NCBI GenBank assembly: GCA_964648465.1
Contig: CAZYMU010000002.1
Location: forward strand, 62,001-126,000
Source: Aminicenans sp964648465
GTDB lineage: Bacteria > Acidobacteriota > Aminicenantia > Aminicenantales > Aminicenantaceae
Direction: 5' to 3'
DNA length: 64,000 nt
Positions 43,282 through 51,866 of this stretch are shown here, one piece after another; positions within the stretch are counted from its first letter, which is position 1; every line of letters starts with the position of its first letter. A program made the position numbers and the translations under genes. The notes beneath the pieces were generated by a model. The model was given only the letters and a program-made list of their open reading frames with translations. It had not been told where the DNA came from and did no database searches.

Positions 43282-44079
43282 ATGAATAAAAGTCACTGGC
43301 AGCTTGAGATTTTTAAGAAATCTATTAAGAAAAAAGACAAGCTTAAACTTATCGAAAATAACATTGACATTGAACCGTCCTTTGTCATCTTGGATTTAGG
43401 CTGCGCACAGGGAATCTTAAGTTATTTTCTGCGTCAAAAAGGAGGTTTCTGGGTAAGTGTAGACCTTGATTTTGTCAATCTAAAAACGAGCCAAGAACTC
43501 CTTAAAGAAAATATCGTTCAGCTTGGCACAGGAATTTTCCCTTTTAAAAGCGAGTCTTTCGATATGGTAGTAAGCCTGGATTATTTGGAACATATAGAAG
43601 ACGATGACGAATGTCTTGAGGAAGTCTACCGCGTACTTAAAAAAGGAGGAAAATTCATAATAGTCACTCCACATACGGGGAAATTTCTTTTTCTTCACAA
43701 GCTTCGCTCCATCATGGGGTTGAAACCGGAAGTTTACGGGCATAAAAGGGAAGGATACAGCTTGAAAGGATTGAAATCAAAGCTGGAGAATGCTCAATTT
43801 ATTGTGGAGAGGCATAAAACATTTACACGGTTTTTTTCTGAGTTTATTGAATTTGTAATAAACTTTCTCTATATAAAATTGTATTCTGGAAAGTTCACCG
43901 GTTCTTTGAGAGATGGACATATCAGACCGACAACTTCTGGCGAATTCAGTTCAAGAGAGAAAACCTTTAAAATTTATTCCTTTATCTATCCACTCGTTTG
44001 GTTTTTTTCCCGATTGGACAAACTGCTTTTTTTCCATAAGGGATACTGCCTCACAGTCTGGGCAAAAAAAACCGGTTAA
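43282..44079 (+). CDS. Class I SAM-dependent methyltransferase
   Basis: 265 residues. SAM-binding motif FVILDLGCAQGILSYFL, acidic VSVDLDFVN, the post-motif FDMVVSLDYLEHIEDDDE and LKKGGKFIIVTPHTG. A basic, hydrophobic C-terminal third (FIYPLVWFFSRLDKLLFF) suggests membrane association, seen in many lipid- or glycan-linked methyltransferases. It begins a run with the JAMM-like and AMMECR1 genes but has a 63-bp gap before them. Substrate unknown. Confidence 0.75.
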   Translation: MNKSHWQLEIFKKSIKKKDKLKLIENNIDIEPSFVILDLGCAQGILSYFLRQKGGFWVSVDLDFVNLKTSQELLKENIVQLGTGIFPFKSESFDMVVSLDYLEHIEDDDECLEEVYRVLKKGGKFIIVTPHTGKFLFLHKLRSIMGLKPEVYGHKREGYSLKGLKSKLENAQFIVERHKTFTRFFSEFIEFVINFLYIKLYSGKFTGSLRDGHIRPTTSGEFSSREKTFKIYSFIYPLVWFFSRLDKLLFFHKGYCLTVWAKKTG

Positions 44080-44125
44080 GTGCAGAATTTTCAGGATATA
44101 TTCTGTTTTGCGTTTTGGGATTTTT

Positions 44126-44134
44126 TGATATAAT
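44126..44134 (+). promoter_or_regulatory. Extended -10 promoter of the JAMM-like gene, adjacent to the start codon
   Basis: TGA followed by TATAAT (44129-44134), with a weak TTTTGC 17 bp upstream; the ATG is 8 nt after the -10 box and has no Shine-Dalgarno. Confidence 0.55.
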
Positions 44135-44142
44135 CATTATCA

Positions 44143-44526
44143 ATGGATGTTTATATTTCCCGTGATGCTCTCCTTTCCATTAAAGCTATAAATCTTATTT
44201 CGTCGAGTTCAAATTTTGATGGATTGCTTATTGGCCATAAAAGAGGGCATAGATTTTTTGTGAAAAAGATTTTTCTTACGGTGAAAGGGTTTTTTCCTTC
44301 AAAAGAAAAATATTTGTTATTGAACGAACTTTTTGATGACAGTATCATTGGTTTTTTTTCCTTCCATCCTGATGAAAAAAAGATTAGAAAGATATTGGCA
44401 CCGTTTGCCTTTGGAAAAGTTTTTTTGGACATACGTTTAGATAAGCAGAAGAAGATAAATATTAATCCTTTTGTTATAGAATATGAGGAGGAATTTTTTC
44501 TTTCTCCTATTCAGCTCAAATCATAA
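44143..44526 (+). CDS. Degenerate JAMM/MPN-like small protein next to AMMECR1
   Basis: 127 residues. DGLLIGHKRGHRFFVKKIF (26-44) resembles the first strands of the MPN domain, and I-I-G-F-F-S-F-H-P (68-76) aligns with the catalytic G-W-x-H-S-H-P of JAMM proteases. Only the second His is kept; the first His and the Ser are replaced by Ser and Phe, and the later Ser-x2-Asp is not apparent. If it is an MPN fold, it is probably non-catalytic, like eukaryotic MPN- subunits. Six bp from the frame of the AMMECR1 gene, so they are linked. No recognised family beyond this; moderate confidence in homology. Confidence 0.45.
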   Translation: MDVYISRDALLSIKAINLISSSSNFDGLLIGHKRGHRFFVKKIFLTVKGFFPSKEKYLLLNELFDDSIIGFFSFHPDEKKIRKILAPFAFGKVFLDIRLDKQKKININPFVIEYEEEFFLSPIQLKS

Positions 44527-44541
44527 TAAAGCGTGGGAAAA

Positions 44542-45087
44542 ATGGAAAGCCAATTGAGTAAAGATCAGCAAGAATTCCTGCTGACATTAGCACGCAAATC
44601 CATAAAGCATTACCTGGAAACAGGAAAGCAGCTCAAAATAGAGACACCGGATACAATATTTCTTGGGGAAAGAGGGGCATTTGTTACATTGAAGGTGAAC
44701 GGCAAGCTTCGGGGCTGTATCGGATATCCCCTCCCCTACAAAGCATTATATGAAACAGTTATTGAGATGGCTGTCTCGGCTGCATCCAAAGATTATAGAT
44801 TCCAACCCATTTCTCTTGAGGAACTGGCCGATGTTAAAATCGAAATATCCGTGCTTACTCTTCCTAGGCCAGTAAAAGATATTTCGGAGATCGAAATTGG
44901 CAAACATGGGATCATTATTTCCAAGGGTTCAAATAAAGGCCTTCTTCTTCCACAGGTTCCTGTTGAGTGGGGCTGGGATCTGGAAACATTTCTTCACCAC
45001 GGCTGTCTAAAAGCAGGACTTGGAGAAAACGACTGGGAAAAAGGGGCTAATATAGAGGTGTTTTCTGCTCAAGTATTCTCGGAATAA
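44542..45087 (+). CDS. AMMECR1 domain protein (AmmeMemoRadiSam component A)
   Basis: About 181 residues. Contains LGERGAFVTLKVNGKLRGCIGYP, whose LRGCIG is the invariant family core, then DYRFQPISLEELADVKIEISVL and LLLPQVPVEWGWDLETFL. Bacterial/archaeal AMMECR1 is usually linked to Memo and a radical-SAM protein; neither is here, only the JAMM-like gene. ATG chosen over a GTG 9 nt upstream; neither has a strong ribosome binding site. Function unresolved in the family (oxidation or modification of a substrate is suggested by its partners). Confidence 0.85.
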   Translation: MESQLSKDQQEFLLTLARKSIKHYLETGKQLKIETPDTIFLGERGAFVTLKVNGKLRGCIGYPLPYKALYETVIEMAVSAASKDYRFQPISLEELADVKIEISVLTLPRPVKDISEIEIGKHGIIISKGSNKGLLLPQVPVEWGWDLETFLHHGCLKAGLGENDWEKGANIEVFSAQVFSE

Positions 45088-45119
45088 ACTGGGTTAGCAA
45101 GAAAATTAATATCTGACAA

Positions 45120-47045
45120 ATGCAGAGAAAACTGAAACAATTTAGCTCGTTCTTCGTATGCACCGATTTATCTAGAAAGTCCAAGACTTTAAAACGAAAA
45201 TATTTCTCTTTACCTCTTACATTCTGCTTTCTATTGTTATTTCAAGGTGTAGGCTATTCTAATATTCAAGAGAAGTCATTTTCTGCAGGGTCAATCCCTC
45301 AAAATCAAAAACTCACCCCAAGACTCCGAAATAAGCTCTCTGCTATTAGCGATATCCGTACAAAATTAAAAATATGGGTTTATTTCACTGATAAAGGAGT
45401 TATGGCTCAGACATCTGTTGACAAGAGGCTGGCTGAAGTACGACATGGCCTGAAGGACCGCTGTGTCTGGCGCCGAATGAAAGTCCGGAGTGAAAGGAAC
45501 ATGGTCGACTTTTTGGATCTTCCCCTTTTTCCATCTTATACAGATAGAGTGAAGACGATTATTAACCAGGTCAGGATTGCTTCCCGCTGGCTTAACGCTC
45601 TCAGTGCAGAAGCTAACATTTTGCAAATGCAGAAACTCGAAAAGCTTGAATTTGTACGTAAGATCGAACCTGTTAATTCTTTCCGGCGGAGTGAGAGTTT
45701 TATCTATCAAGTAAGTGATTCGGCTGGGAAAAAACAGAGTGCCACCAATACTGACTACGGGTCGTCGTTTGATCAACTCAATCAGATTAATGTCTTACCC
45801 CTCCATCAGCTTGGCTACAGCGGAAAAGGTGTTTTAGTCTGCTTGCTGGATGTAGGGTTCAGGAAAAGTCATGAAATCTTTCAACATGCTAACTTAATAT
45901 CTGAATGGGATTTTGTTAACGGAGACAATGATGTCCAATACGACCCCTTTGACCCAAATGACTATTCTGATTCTCATGGAACAGGGACGTGGTCAATTCT
46001 CGGAGGGTATAAACCTGGAGAGCTTATAGGGCCTGCATACGGAGCTGATTTTATCCTGGCAAAGACCGAAACCAATCGATTTGAGAAGCCAATAGAAGAA
46101 GATTATTGGGTTGCTGGAATTGAATGGGCTGAGTCTCTTGGGGCCGAAGTAATTTCATCGTCTTTGGGGTATACGGATTGGTATTCTTTCGAAGACATGG
46201 ATGGAGAGACAGCTGTGACAACATTGGCTGCCGACCGGGCAGTAAGCTTAGGAGTGGTTGTTGTAAATGCAGTAGGTAATGAACGCGGCGAAGCGTGGGG
46301 CCACATAATTGCCCCTGCAGATGGATTCGATGTTATTTCAGTCGGGGCAGTAAATATATCGGGGAATATTGCTTCATTCAGCTCTCCTGGCCCGACTTAC
46401 GACGGAAGGATTAAACCCGAGGTTTGTGCTTTGGGTGTAGACAACTGGCTGGCTGCTAACAGGGATGATGGTAGAGATTACTATTCCCAGGGATCAGGAA
46501 CATCCTTTGCAACTCCTCTTGTTGCAGGCGCTGTAGCTCTTCTTTTGGAGATACACCGTGATTGGACACCTGCGCAAGTGCGATCAGCCTTAATCAATAC
46601 TTCAAGCCAGCGTCTGGCGCCTGACAATGATTATGGGTGGGGAATTATCAATGCGGCCTTGGCTGCCAGCCTGGATGTGAACATATTAAAACTTCAGCCT
46701 TTCAGAATAGATGATGACAATAAAGGAGAAAGTTTTGGAAACGGAAATGGAAAGGCAGAAGCGGGGGAGACAATAGAGCTCTTTGCTACCTTGAGGAATG
46801 ATGGGCAGACGGCTGCCCTTTCTCCTTCAGGAACTCTTACCTGTCCTCACCCTGAAATCATAATATCCCCTTCACAGGTTAAGTTTACTTCCATCCTTCC
46901 TTTCACCGAGCAGTCATCAGAGAGTCCTTTTGTGATAAAAATTCCACCATTTTTTCTTGGGCATCATGTTGTCCTACGCTTCAAAGTTGAAGGAGTGAAT
47001 ATCCTAACACTGTATGAAAGTATTAGAATCACAATCTCGAGATAG
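45120..47045 (+). CDS. Secreted subtilisin-like (S8) serine protease
   Basis: 641 residues. Signal segment about residues 30-46 (LPLTFCFLLLFQGVGYS) after a basic N-region. A propeptide-like region with YFTDKGVMAQ and LNALSAEANILQMQKLEKLEFVRKIEP follows. Catalytic triad: D244 (LLDVGFR), H286 (DSHGTGTWS) and S462 (GSGTSFATPLVAG), with oxyanion Asn in VVNAVGNERG. A beta-rich C-terminal domain (residues ~530-641) may carry a sorting or binding role. No Shine-Dalgarno at the ATG. Stand-alone unit, probably exported to the periplasm or surface. Confidence 0.88.
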   Translation: MQRKLKQFSSFFVCTDLSRKSKTLKRKYFSLPLTFCFLLLFQGVGYSNIQEKSFSAGSIPQNQKLTPRLRNKLSAISDIRTKLKIWVYFTDKGVMAQTSVDKRLAEVRHGLKDRCVWRRMKVRSERNMVDFLDLPLFPSYTDRVKTIINQVRIASRWLNALSAEANILQMQKLEKLEFVRKIEPVNSFRRSESFIYQVSDSAGKKQSATNTDYGSSFDQLNQINVLPLHQLGYSGKGVLVCLLDVGFRKSHEIFQHANLISEWDFVNGDNDVQYDPFDPNDYSDSHGTGTWSILGGYKPGELIGPAYGADFILAKTETNRFEKPIEEDYWVAGIEWAESLGAEVISSSLGYTDWYSFEDMDGETAVTTLAADRAVSLGVVVVNAVGNERGEAWGHIIAPADGFDVISVGAVNISGNIASFSSPGPTYDGRIKPEVCALGVDNWLAANRDDGRDYYSQGSGTSFATPLVAGAVALLLEIHRDWTPAQVRSALINTSSQRLAPDNDYGWGIINAALAASLDVNILKLQPFRIDDDNKGESFGNGNGKAEAGETIELFATLRNDGQTAALSPSGTLTCPHPEIIISPSQVKFTSILPFTEQSSESPFVIKIPPFFLGHHVVLRFKVEGVNILTLYESIRITISR

Positions 47046-47080
47046 AAGTTTCTGCAGGATATAAAACTGCCCCAGTATAT

Positions 47081-48082
47081 TTAAAAGCTAATTTTTATTC
47101 CTGCTCTTAAAGAGAGACCGTTTAGATTTATTCTTGCCGGCCTTGCCTCGGTATAAAAAGATGAGGAGGGTTTTTCATCGGAAAAAATGAAACGCGGATA
47201 TGATTTTCCCGTTTCTTCGCTGTGGAAGGTAACCATCCAAAGTTTTCCTTCAGCCGTTTCCTTAAGGGAATCTTTATCAGAGTAAGCTCCCCAATAACCC
47301 CATGTATGATCCCATTTGAAGCTGTCATTCTTGGTCCCTTTCCATTCCTTGAATTCGACCATCCTTCCTGCGGCTTCAACAATTAAATGGATTCCACTCC
47401 GTATTTTATATTCTAAACCTCCTCTTAGATGAAACCCAAAAGTTTTGCACCTACTTTCTTCATAATAGCTTCCGGATAAAGAATATTTATCCACAAAGTT
47501 CACAGGAGCGCCATTATTGTTTTTCTCATCAATGTAGTCAAAATCGTATTGGTAGTGTTCCCTGTAATTTATTTTTCCAGAGTAATATCCTGCACCACAG
47601 CCAAGATAGAAATTCATATTATCCCTGAATGGGAATGAATAAAATATGGTTAGAGATATTGGAATAGTTTGAAGATGATATTTAGGTTCCTGGAGGCTTT
47701 GTTCAATAAGATAAATTGTTCCGGAATCACCTGGAGAGTGAAAATAGTCCTGCTCATCATTCATGCTTGAAGACATTTCTCCATGAGTTGTCCCATCAAG
47801 GAGTTCAATGCTCAGGGCAGCACTCCAACGATGGGAAAAATTGTAGGCAAGATCCACTCCCCCTTCTAAAAGGCTGTGAAGCTCCTTCAGGTTGTAATTA
47901 AATGTATAAGGAGCTTGATTTTGGTCCTTGAAGTACTCACTCCACCCGTAGATATTCTGGTTTAAATCTCCTCCGTGAATCAAGCTTTTGCCTGCAAAAA
48001 CTCTAAAGCTTAACTGAGAGAGTACAGCTTCTGGAAAAGAGAAAATAATAAATAAGAGGCAGATGATAATTATTTTCTTCAA
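47081..48082 (-). CDS. Predicted outer-membrane beta-barrel protein
   Basis: 333 residues. Signal peptide (IIIICLLFIIFSFPEAVLSQ), then alternating polar/hydrophobic strands with aromatic girdles (FRVFAGKSLIHGGDLN, NFYLGCGAGYYSGKINY, GFHLRGGLEYKIRSGIHLIVEAAGRMVEF) and a C-terminal LSLRAGIKISF. This is the pattern of an OmpA/OprF-like barrel. Start is a TTG with only a weak AAAGA site; a longer frame is not available. It follows the TPR gene by 9 bp, so one operon. Ligand or function unknown. Confidence 0.7.
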   Translation of the reverse strand: MKKIIIICLLFIIFSFPEAVLSQLSFRVFAGKSLIHGGDLNQNIYGWSEYFKDQNQAPYTFNYNLKELHSLLEGGVDLAYNFSHRWSAALSIELLDGTTHGEMSSSMNDEQDYFHSPGDSGTIYLIEQSLQEPKYHLQTIPISLTIFYSFPFRDNMNFYLGCGAGYYSGKINYREHYQYDFDYIDEKNNNGAPVNFVDKYSLSGSYYEESRCKTFGFHLRGGLEYKIRSGIHLIVEAAGRMVEFKEWKGTKNDSFKWDHTWGYWGAYSDKDSLKETAEGKLWMVTFHSEETGKSYPRFIFSDEKPSSSFYTEARPARINLNGLSLRAGIKISF

Positions 48083-48091
48083 TCTTTGTGT

Positions 48092-48844
48092 TTACTTATT
48101 TTTGAATTTCTTGTTCTCCAACAATTTTTTTGCATCTTCCTTTGCTTCTTGTATTCCTTTTTCCCAGTGTGGGTCGTCTTCCATATTAAGGATGTATTCG
48201 AGTTCCTCTCTCGCTTCATCTATCTTCTTGAGGGAAAGATAAGTATCTGCTAAGTAATATCGTGTTAATGCATCTTCAGGGCCGAGTTCCTTGGATTTTA
48301 GCAGGTGCTCAAGAGATTTTTCCTTGCTGCCGCCTGCAAAACCCGGAAGTTCCTTATAAACCCGTCCCAATACTCTGTCTGCTCCTCCATCCTCATAAGC
48401 ACGGTCTAATTCTAAAACTTTGTTCATTGCCGCTTTAATTGGTTTTACAAGAGCTAAACTTTTAAGCACGCCTTTGACTTCTCCATATTTTCCATTATTG
48501 ACACCATGCCAGTAATGTCCATCCGGCTTTTCAGGCTGCAGGTCAATTGCTTTCTGTGCGTAGTAAACACCTTGAGAAAAAATGATTTTCTTTTCCTTTT
48601 TGCTTTCGGAATGCTGTCCGATGTAATACTTAATCCTTGAGATTCGCCAAAAGACCTCGTATTGGTCGACTTCTGTTGCAATAGCTTTCTGATAGATTAC
48701 CAGGGCTTCCTTGGCAGTAGCCATGTCCTTCATCTCAGAAAACAAACTATCCCCTTTAGAAATCGGGTCTTCTGTATCCTGTGAATACAAAATAAAAGAT
48801 GAAAATAAAATAACAATAAGGATAATTACTGGTTTTACCTTCAT
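48092..48844 (-). CDS. Periplasmic TPR protein
   Basis: 250 residues. Signal peptide (VIILIVILFSSFILYSQ) and several tetratricopeptide-like helix pairs: EALVIYQKAIATEVDQYEVF, GVYYAQKAIDLQPEKPDGHY, LLKSKELGPEDALTRYYLADTYLSLKKIDEARE. AAGGAG precedes the ATG. Pairs with the outer-membrane barrel downstream, suggesting an accessory or scaffolding lipoprotein-like factor. Function unknown. Confidence 0.72.
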   Translation of the reverse strand: MKVKPVIILIVILFSSFILYSQDTEDPISKGDSLFSEMKDMATAKEALVIYQKAIATEVDQYEVFWRISRIKYYIGQHSESKKEKKIIFSQGVYYAQKAIDLQPEKPDGHYWHGVNNGKYGEVKGVLKSLALVKPIKAAMNKVLELDRAYEDGGADRVLGRVYKELPGFAGGSKEKSLEHLLKSKELGPEDALTRYYLADTYLSLKKIDEAREELEYILNMEDDPHWEKGIQEAKEDAKKLLENKKFKNK

Positions 48845-48960
48845 TTGCTTCTCCTTTTTTGCATGTATTTATAGCACAATTTGTATAAAAATCCAAAATC
48901 CAAATATCGGATGGATGACATAATCGAGGAATACATGTTTTTAGAATTTTGTTTTTAGGA

Positions 48961-49614
48961 TTAATCATAATAATGATCTGCTTTATTGTCTAATTTTACC
49001 AGTAGATGCTCTATCCGCTGGCGTTCCTTTTCGAGTTCATCGGTTTCCATGTTTGAATCCAAACGGATTGGTTTTCCGTAAATAGCTATGCCCTTTGAAA
49101 AAGGATAAAACATTAAAAAATTATCCCAGCTTTTGAGATATTTTTTCTTTGATGTTGAAAAGCTGAAAGGAACGAGATATGCACCTGTCTCATGAGCCAG
49201 TTTAATCCCTCCGGCTTTCATCTTTCGGTTTGGCCCTCTAGGACCATCAGGAACGATGAGCAGTTCGCCGCCTCTTTTAAGTTCTCTTTTCATTTCATTC
49301 CAAGTTTTTATAATGGGGTGGGAACCCGATCCTCTTAATATTTTATAATCCCATCTGGACATGATACTGGCGGCGATTTCTCCATCCTCGCTCGGACTGA
49401 TCAGGGGCATTATTCCTCGGCGGCGAAAGAAGAAAGGGACGATTAGAATTCTGCTGTGCCAGACAAGAAGAACCACTGGTTTTTGTTCACTTCTCAATTT
49501 AAGATAATCTTCTTCTCCCAGAACGGTCATCCTGGTTGATTTTGCCCAAAGCCATAGAATCGCTCTCCCGAAGGTTCCAATAATCTTCCAGCGGATATTT
49601 TTTAAAATTGGCAT
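48961..49614 (-). CDS. DUF374 lysophospholipid acyltransferase family protein
   Basis: 217 residues. VVLLVWHSRILIVPFFF (H-x4-like catalytic region), LISPSEDGEIAASIM and LLIVPDGPRGPNRKMKAGGI define the DUF374 acyltransferase group, relatives of LpxL/PlsC. ILRGSGSHPI is also typical. Likely an inner-membrane-associated enzyme acylating a glycolipid or phospholipid; in some phyla this family stands in for late lipid A acyltransferases. N-terminal hydrophobic segment. No Shine-Dalgarno; a TATATC lies 10 nt upstream. Confidence 0.85.
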   Translation of the reverse strand: MPILKNIRWKIIGTFGRAILWLWAKSTRMTVLGEEDYLKLRSEQKPVVLLVWHSRILIVPFFFRRRGIMPLISPSEDGEIAASIMSRWDYKILRGSGSHPIIKTWNEMKRELKRGGELLIVPDGPRGPNRKMKAGGIKLAHETGAYLVPFSFSTSKKKYLKSWDNFLMFYPFSKGIAIYGKPIRLDSNMETDELEKERQRIEHLLVKLDNKADHYYD

Positions 49615-49683
49615 TTTCTAAGATGATATAAAAAACCCGGCTAACAGTAAAGGCCGAACAATTTTTGCCATGTGCCTGAAGTC

Positions 49684-51087
49684 TTATCTTTTTCTCACAT
49701 GCAAATCTATTATTGAACCTGATATAAATCCTAGAAGGCTTAATGCGAGCCCGCACGGCACTGAATAGGGCCAGGAAGGCCACTGCAGTTGAAGCAAGTT
49801 TACTTCGCATAAAAAACCGCCAACAGAATAGCCTCCACCTAGAAGGAGGCTTAAAAATCCAGCCGTGGGTAATTTTCTCCTTAGGAAGATCATTGCAAAT
49901 CCCGGAATGAAAAATCCTTCAGCCATGATTTCTGAGGCCAGTCCAAGAGTTTTTAGAATACTCTGCAGCCTGGTGGCGATCAGAAAGGCCATTACTCCCA
50001 CGATGAGAGTTGATAAACGTCCTACTGCAACGATGTTTTTGGTCTTATTTGAAGAAAAAATCTGCTGATAGACATCCCGCGTCAATGATAAAGCTCCTGT
50101 GTTGATTGCCGTATCCATTGTGGACATGACAGCCGCGACGATTGCAACGAACAGGATCCCGCCTAGAAAAGGTCCTGTCTTCGATGAGATAAGGGCTGAA
50201 AGAATAGGGCCTTCTTGGGTCCCTGCAGGAAAGATAGGAAGGGAAAGTATGCCGATAATGGCTATGCACCAGTAAAGGAGAAAAAATGTTATTCCTGCAG
50301 CAAATAAACCCTGTGTTGCTTTCCTCTCTGTCCTTGCGGCCTGAATCCTCTGCCAAACAATCGGAGAAATAATCCAGGCAAGAGTAAATGAGAGGGCAAT
50401 AAGGCAGTTCTTTTTAAGGTCAAATAGAAAATTGAAATAACCCTCTTTTCCTAATAATGATGCATGAAGAGAAATTTCCCCAGGCGTTGAGGTCCCGGCT
50501 AAGAAAACGAGAAGGATCACTGTTCCGGTAGCCAGTAGGAAAAATTGAAAGCTGTCTGTAACAACAACCGAAAAAAAACCCCCGAGAATAGAGTAAATAA
50601 AAACAATGGTTGTTCCCAATAAGAGACCGTAAAAATAAGATATTCCCAGAAACGATTTTAAAAAATTGCCTATTGCCACCATTTGGGAAGATGCTAAAAG
50701 GACCATGTACCACACGATCAACAGCGAAGCAAGATGACGGACCACCCGGCCATAGCGTTTCTCTACAAGGTCTGGCAGAGTCACTATATTCAGGCGTCTG
50801 ATTGGCCGTGCAAGAAAAAGTATAAAGACAAAAACGGTCAATACCGCAGGTACTCCCATGACCCAGAATGAACTCACCCCCTGCATGTAAGCTTCATCAA
50901 CCGAAACCAGCATGGAAGTTGCCCCTATCCATGAAGCAGCAAGTGATAGATAGACTAAAAAAGCAGGGAGATTTCTGGACGCAAAGAAAAAATCTTCAAG
51001 ACTTTTCATCTTCTTGGAGAATAAAAAGCTTAGAAAGAGGACAATAATGATATAGCCAAGGAGAAAAAAGAGGAATTCAAGTTTCAT
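49684..51087 (-). CDS. Sodium:solute symporter (SSS family)
   Basis: About 467 residues with 13 hydrophobic segments in the LeuT-like SSS order. Seen: FASRNLPAFLVYLSLAASWIGATSMLVSV (TM2 signature), GLLLGTTIVFIYSILGGFFSVVVTDSFQF (the SSS hallmark GGxxxVxxTDxxQ), and VAIVAAVMSTMDTAINTGALSLTRD (Na+-site Ser/Thr in TM8). Start chosen at 51087 because a TTGCGA-N17-TATATA promoter ends 7 nt upstream and no ribosome binding site exists for any start. Substrate unknown (proline, sugars or others possible). Confidence 0.88.
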   Translation of the reverse strand: MKLEFLFFLLGYIIIVLFLSFLFSKKMKSLEDFFFASRNLPAFLVYLSLAASWIGATSMLVSVDEAYMQGVSSFWVMGVPAVLTVFVFILFLARPIRRLNIVTLPDLVEKRYGRVVRHLASLLIVWYMVLLASSQMVAIGNFLKSFLGISYFYGLLLGTTIVFIYSILGGFFSVVVTDSFQFFLLATGTVILLVFLAGTSTPGEISLHASLLGKEGYFNFLFDLKKNCLIALSFTLAWIISPIVWQRIQAARTERKATQGLFAAGITFFLLYWCIAIIGILSLPIFPAGTQEGPILSALISSKTGPFLGGILFVAIVAAVMSTMDTAINTGALSLTRDVYQQIFSSNKTKNIVAVGRLSTLIVGVMAFLIATRLQSILKTLGLASEIMAEGFFIPGFAMIFLRRKLPTAGFLSLLLGGGYSVGGFLCEVNLLQLQWPSWPYSVPCGLALSLLGFISGSIIDLHVRKR

Positions 51088-51094
51088 TGAAGAA

Positions 51095-51123
51095 TATATA
51101 GCAGAAACATGGCCCAATCGCAA
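51095..51123 (-). promoter_or_regulatory. Symporter promoter adjacent to the start codon
   Basis: Minus-strand TTGCGA (51123-51118), 17 bp, TATATA (51100-51095), also preceded by TGC as an extended -10. The ATG follows after 7 nt. Confidence 0.6.
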
Positions 51124-51149
51124 TGATGGTACTTGTGAAGCTGCTAATA

Positions 51150-51158
51150 TGTTATAAT
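51150..51158 (+). promoter_or_regulatory. Extended -10 promoter of lolA, adjacent to the start codon
   Basis: TGT followed by TATAAT (51153-51158); the ATG is 10 nt further. Between lies AGGAAAG, too close to the start for a normal Shine-Dalgarno spacing. Confidence 0.5.
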
Positions 51159-51168
51159 TCCAGGAAAG

Positions 51169-51801
51169 ATGAAAAACATTGTTTGGCTATTGCTTTTATC
51201 AATATCCGTTTCTCTTCAAACATCAGAGAATGTTGCCAGAAAGACAGAAGAAAAATTGCGTTCTTTCAAAAGTCTTCAGGCCAATTTTGAGCATAGCTAC
51301 TATTCTTCTTCTGTATCTACCCCCCTAAAAGAGAAAGGACGCTTCTATTTTAAAAAACCGGGTCTGATGAAATGGGAATACAAGGGCAAAGAAGAAAGAA
51401 CTTATCTTATTAAAGATGGCTTCTTTTGGGAATATATTCCAGAAGACAATCAAATCACTAAATATGATATGTCAAAAGAGAGTGATGAATCCGAGATTCT
51501 TTTAATTCTTTCCGGACAGAAAGGGTTGTTGGACAATTATTCAGTCGAGTTCAGCCCATTCCCTACAGAAAATAAAAAAGCTAAACAGATAAAATTAACT
51601 CCAAAAGATGAGGAAACAGATTCATTTATTCTCTTGGAAATAAATGAGAAAACCTGGCTTATACAAAAAACTGTCTTCTTTGACTGGGCAGGTAATAAGA
51701 CTGAATTTATCTTCAGTCGTATAAAAACTAATATTAATCTCTCTAATAATACTTTTAATCTGAATGCACCTCCTGGGGTTGAAATAATTGAAAATAAATA
51801 A
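51169..51801 (+). CDS. lolA: Outer-membrane lipoprotein carrier LolA
   Basis: Periplasmic chaperone moving lipoproteins from the LolCDE exporter to the outer membrane. 210 residues with a short leader (LLLLSISVSLQTS) and the family progression LRSFKSLQANFEHSYYSS, GRFYFKKPGLMKWEY, LIKDGFFWEYIPEDNQI, and LNAPPGVEIIEN at the end. The arrangement of aromatic strands and the K-P-G-x-M-x-W signature are characteristic. Followed 65 bp later by the ECF sigma gene. Supports a lipoprotein-rich outer membrane. Confidence 0.87.
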   Translation: MKNIVWLLLLSISVSLQTSENVARKTEEKLRSFKSLQANFEHSYYSSSVSTPLKEKGRFYFKKPGLMKWEYKGKEERTYLIKDGFFWEYIPEDNQITKYDMSKESDESEILLILSGQKGLLDNYSVEFSPFPTENKKAKQIKLTPKDEETDSFILLEINEKTWLIQKTVFFDWAGNKTEFIFSRIKTNINLSNNTFNLNAPPGVEIIENK

Positions 51802-51823
51802 GAGCCCTCAACTCTTAACACTC

Positions 51824-51848
51824 AAAACCTTTTTGCCAAGCATACGTA
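51824..51848 (+). promoter_or_regulatory. Candidate ECF-sigma autoregulatory promoter
   Basis: AAAAC (51824-51828) and CGTA (51845-51848) with exactly 16 bp between AAC and CGT, the spacing of ECF-type promoters. It lies 18 nt before the sigma-factor start. Motifs are short, so chance is possible. Confidence 0.35.
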
Positions 51849-51866
51849 TTAGATTTTGAGGGCAGG

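Noticed and set aside
45366..45776. 136-residue minus-strand frame
   Set aside because: Antisense inside the subtilase gene, no start signal.
51804..51862. GCCCTCAA...TTGAGGGC inverted repeat before the sigma factor as an element
   Set aside because: Arms are only 8 bp and enclose the candidate ECF promoter and ribosome binding site; insufficient for an element or operator claim.
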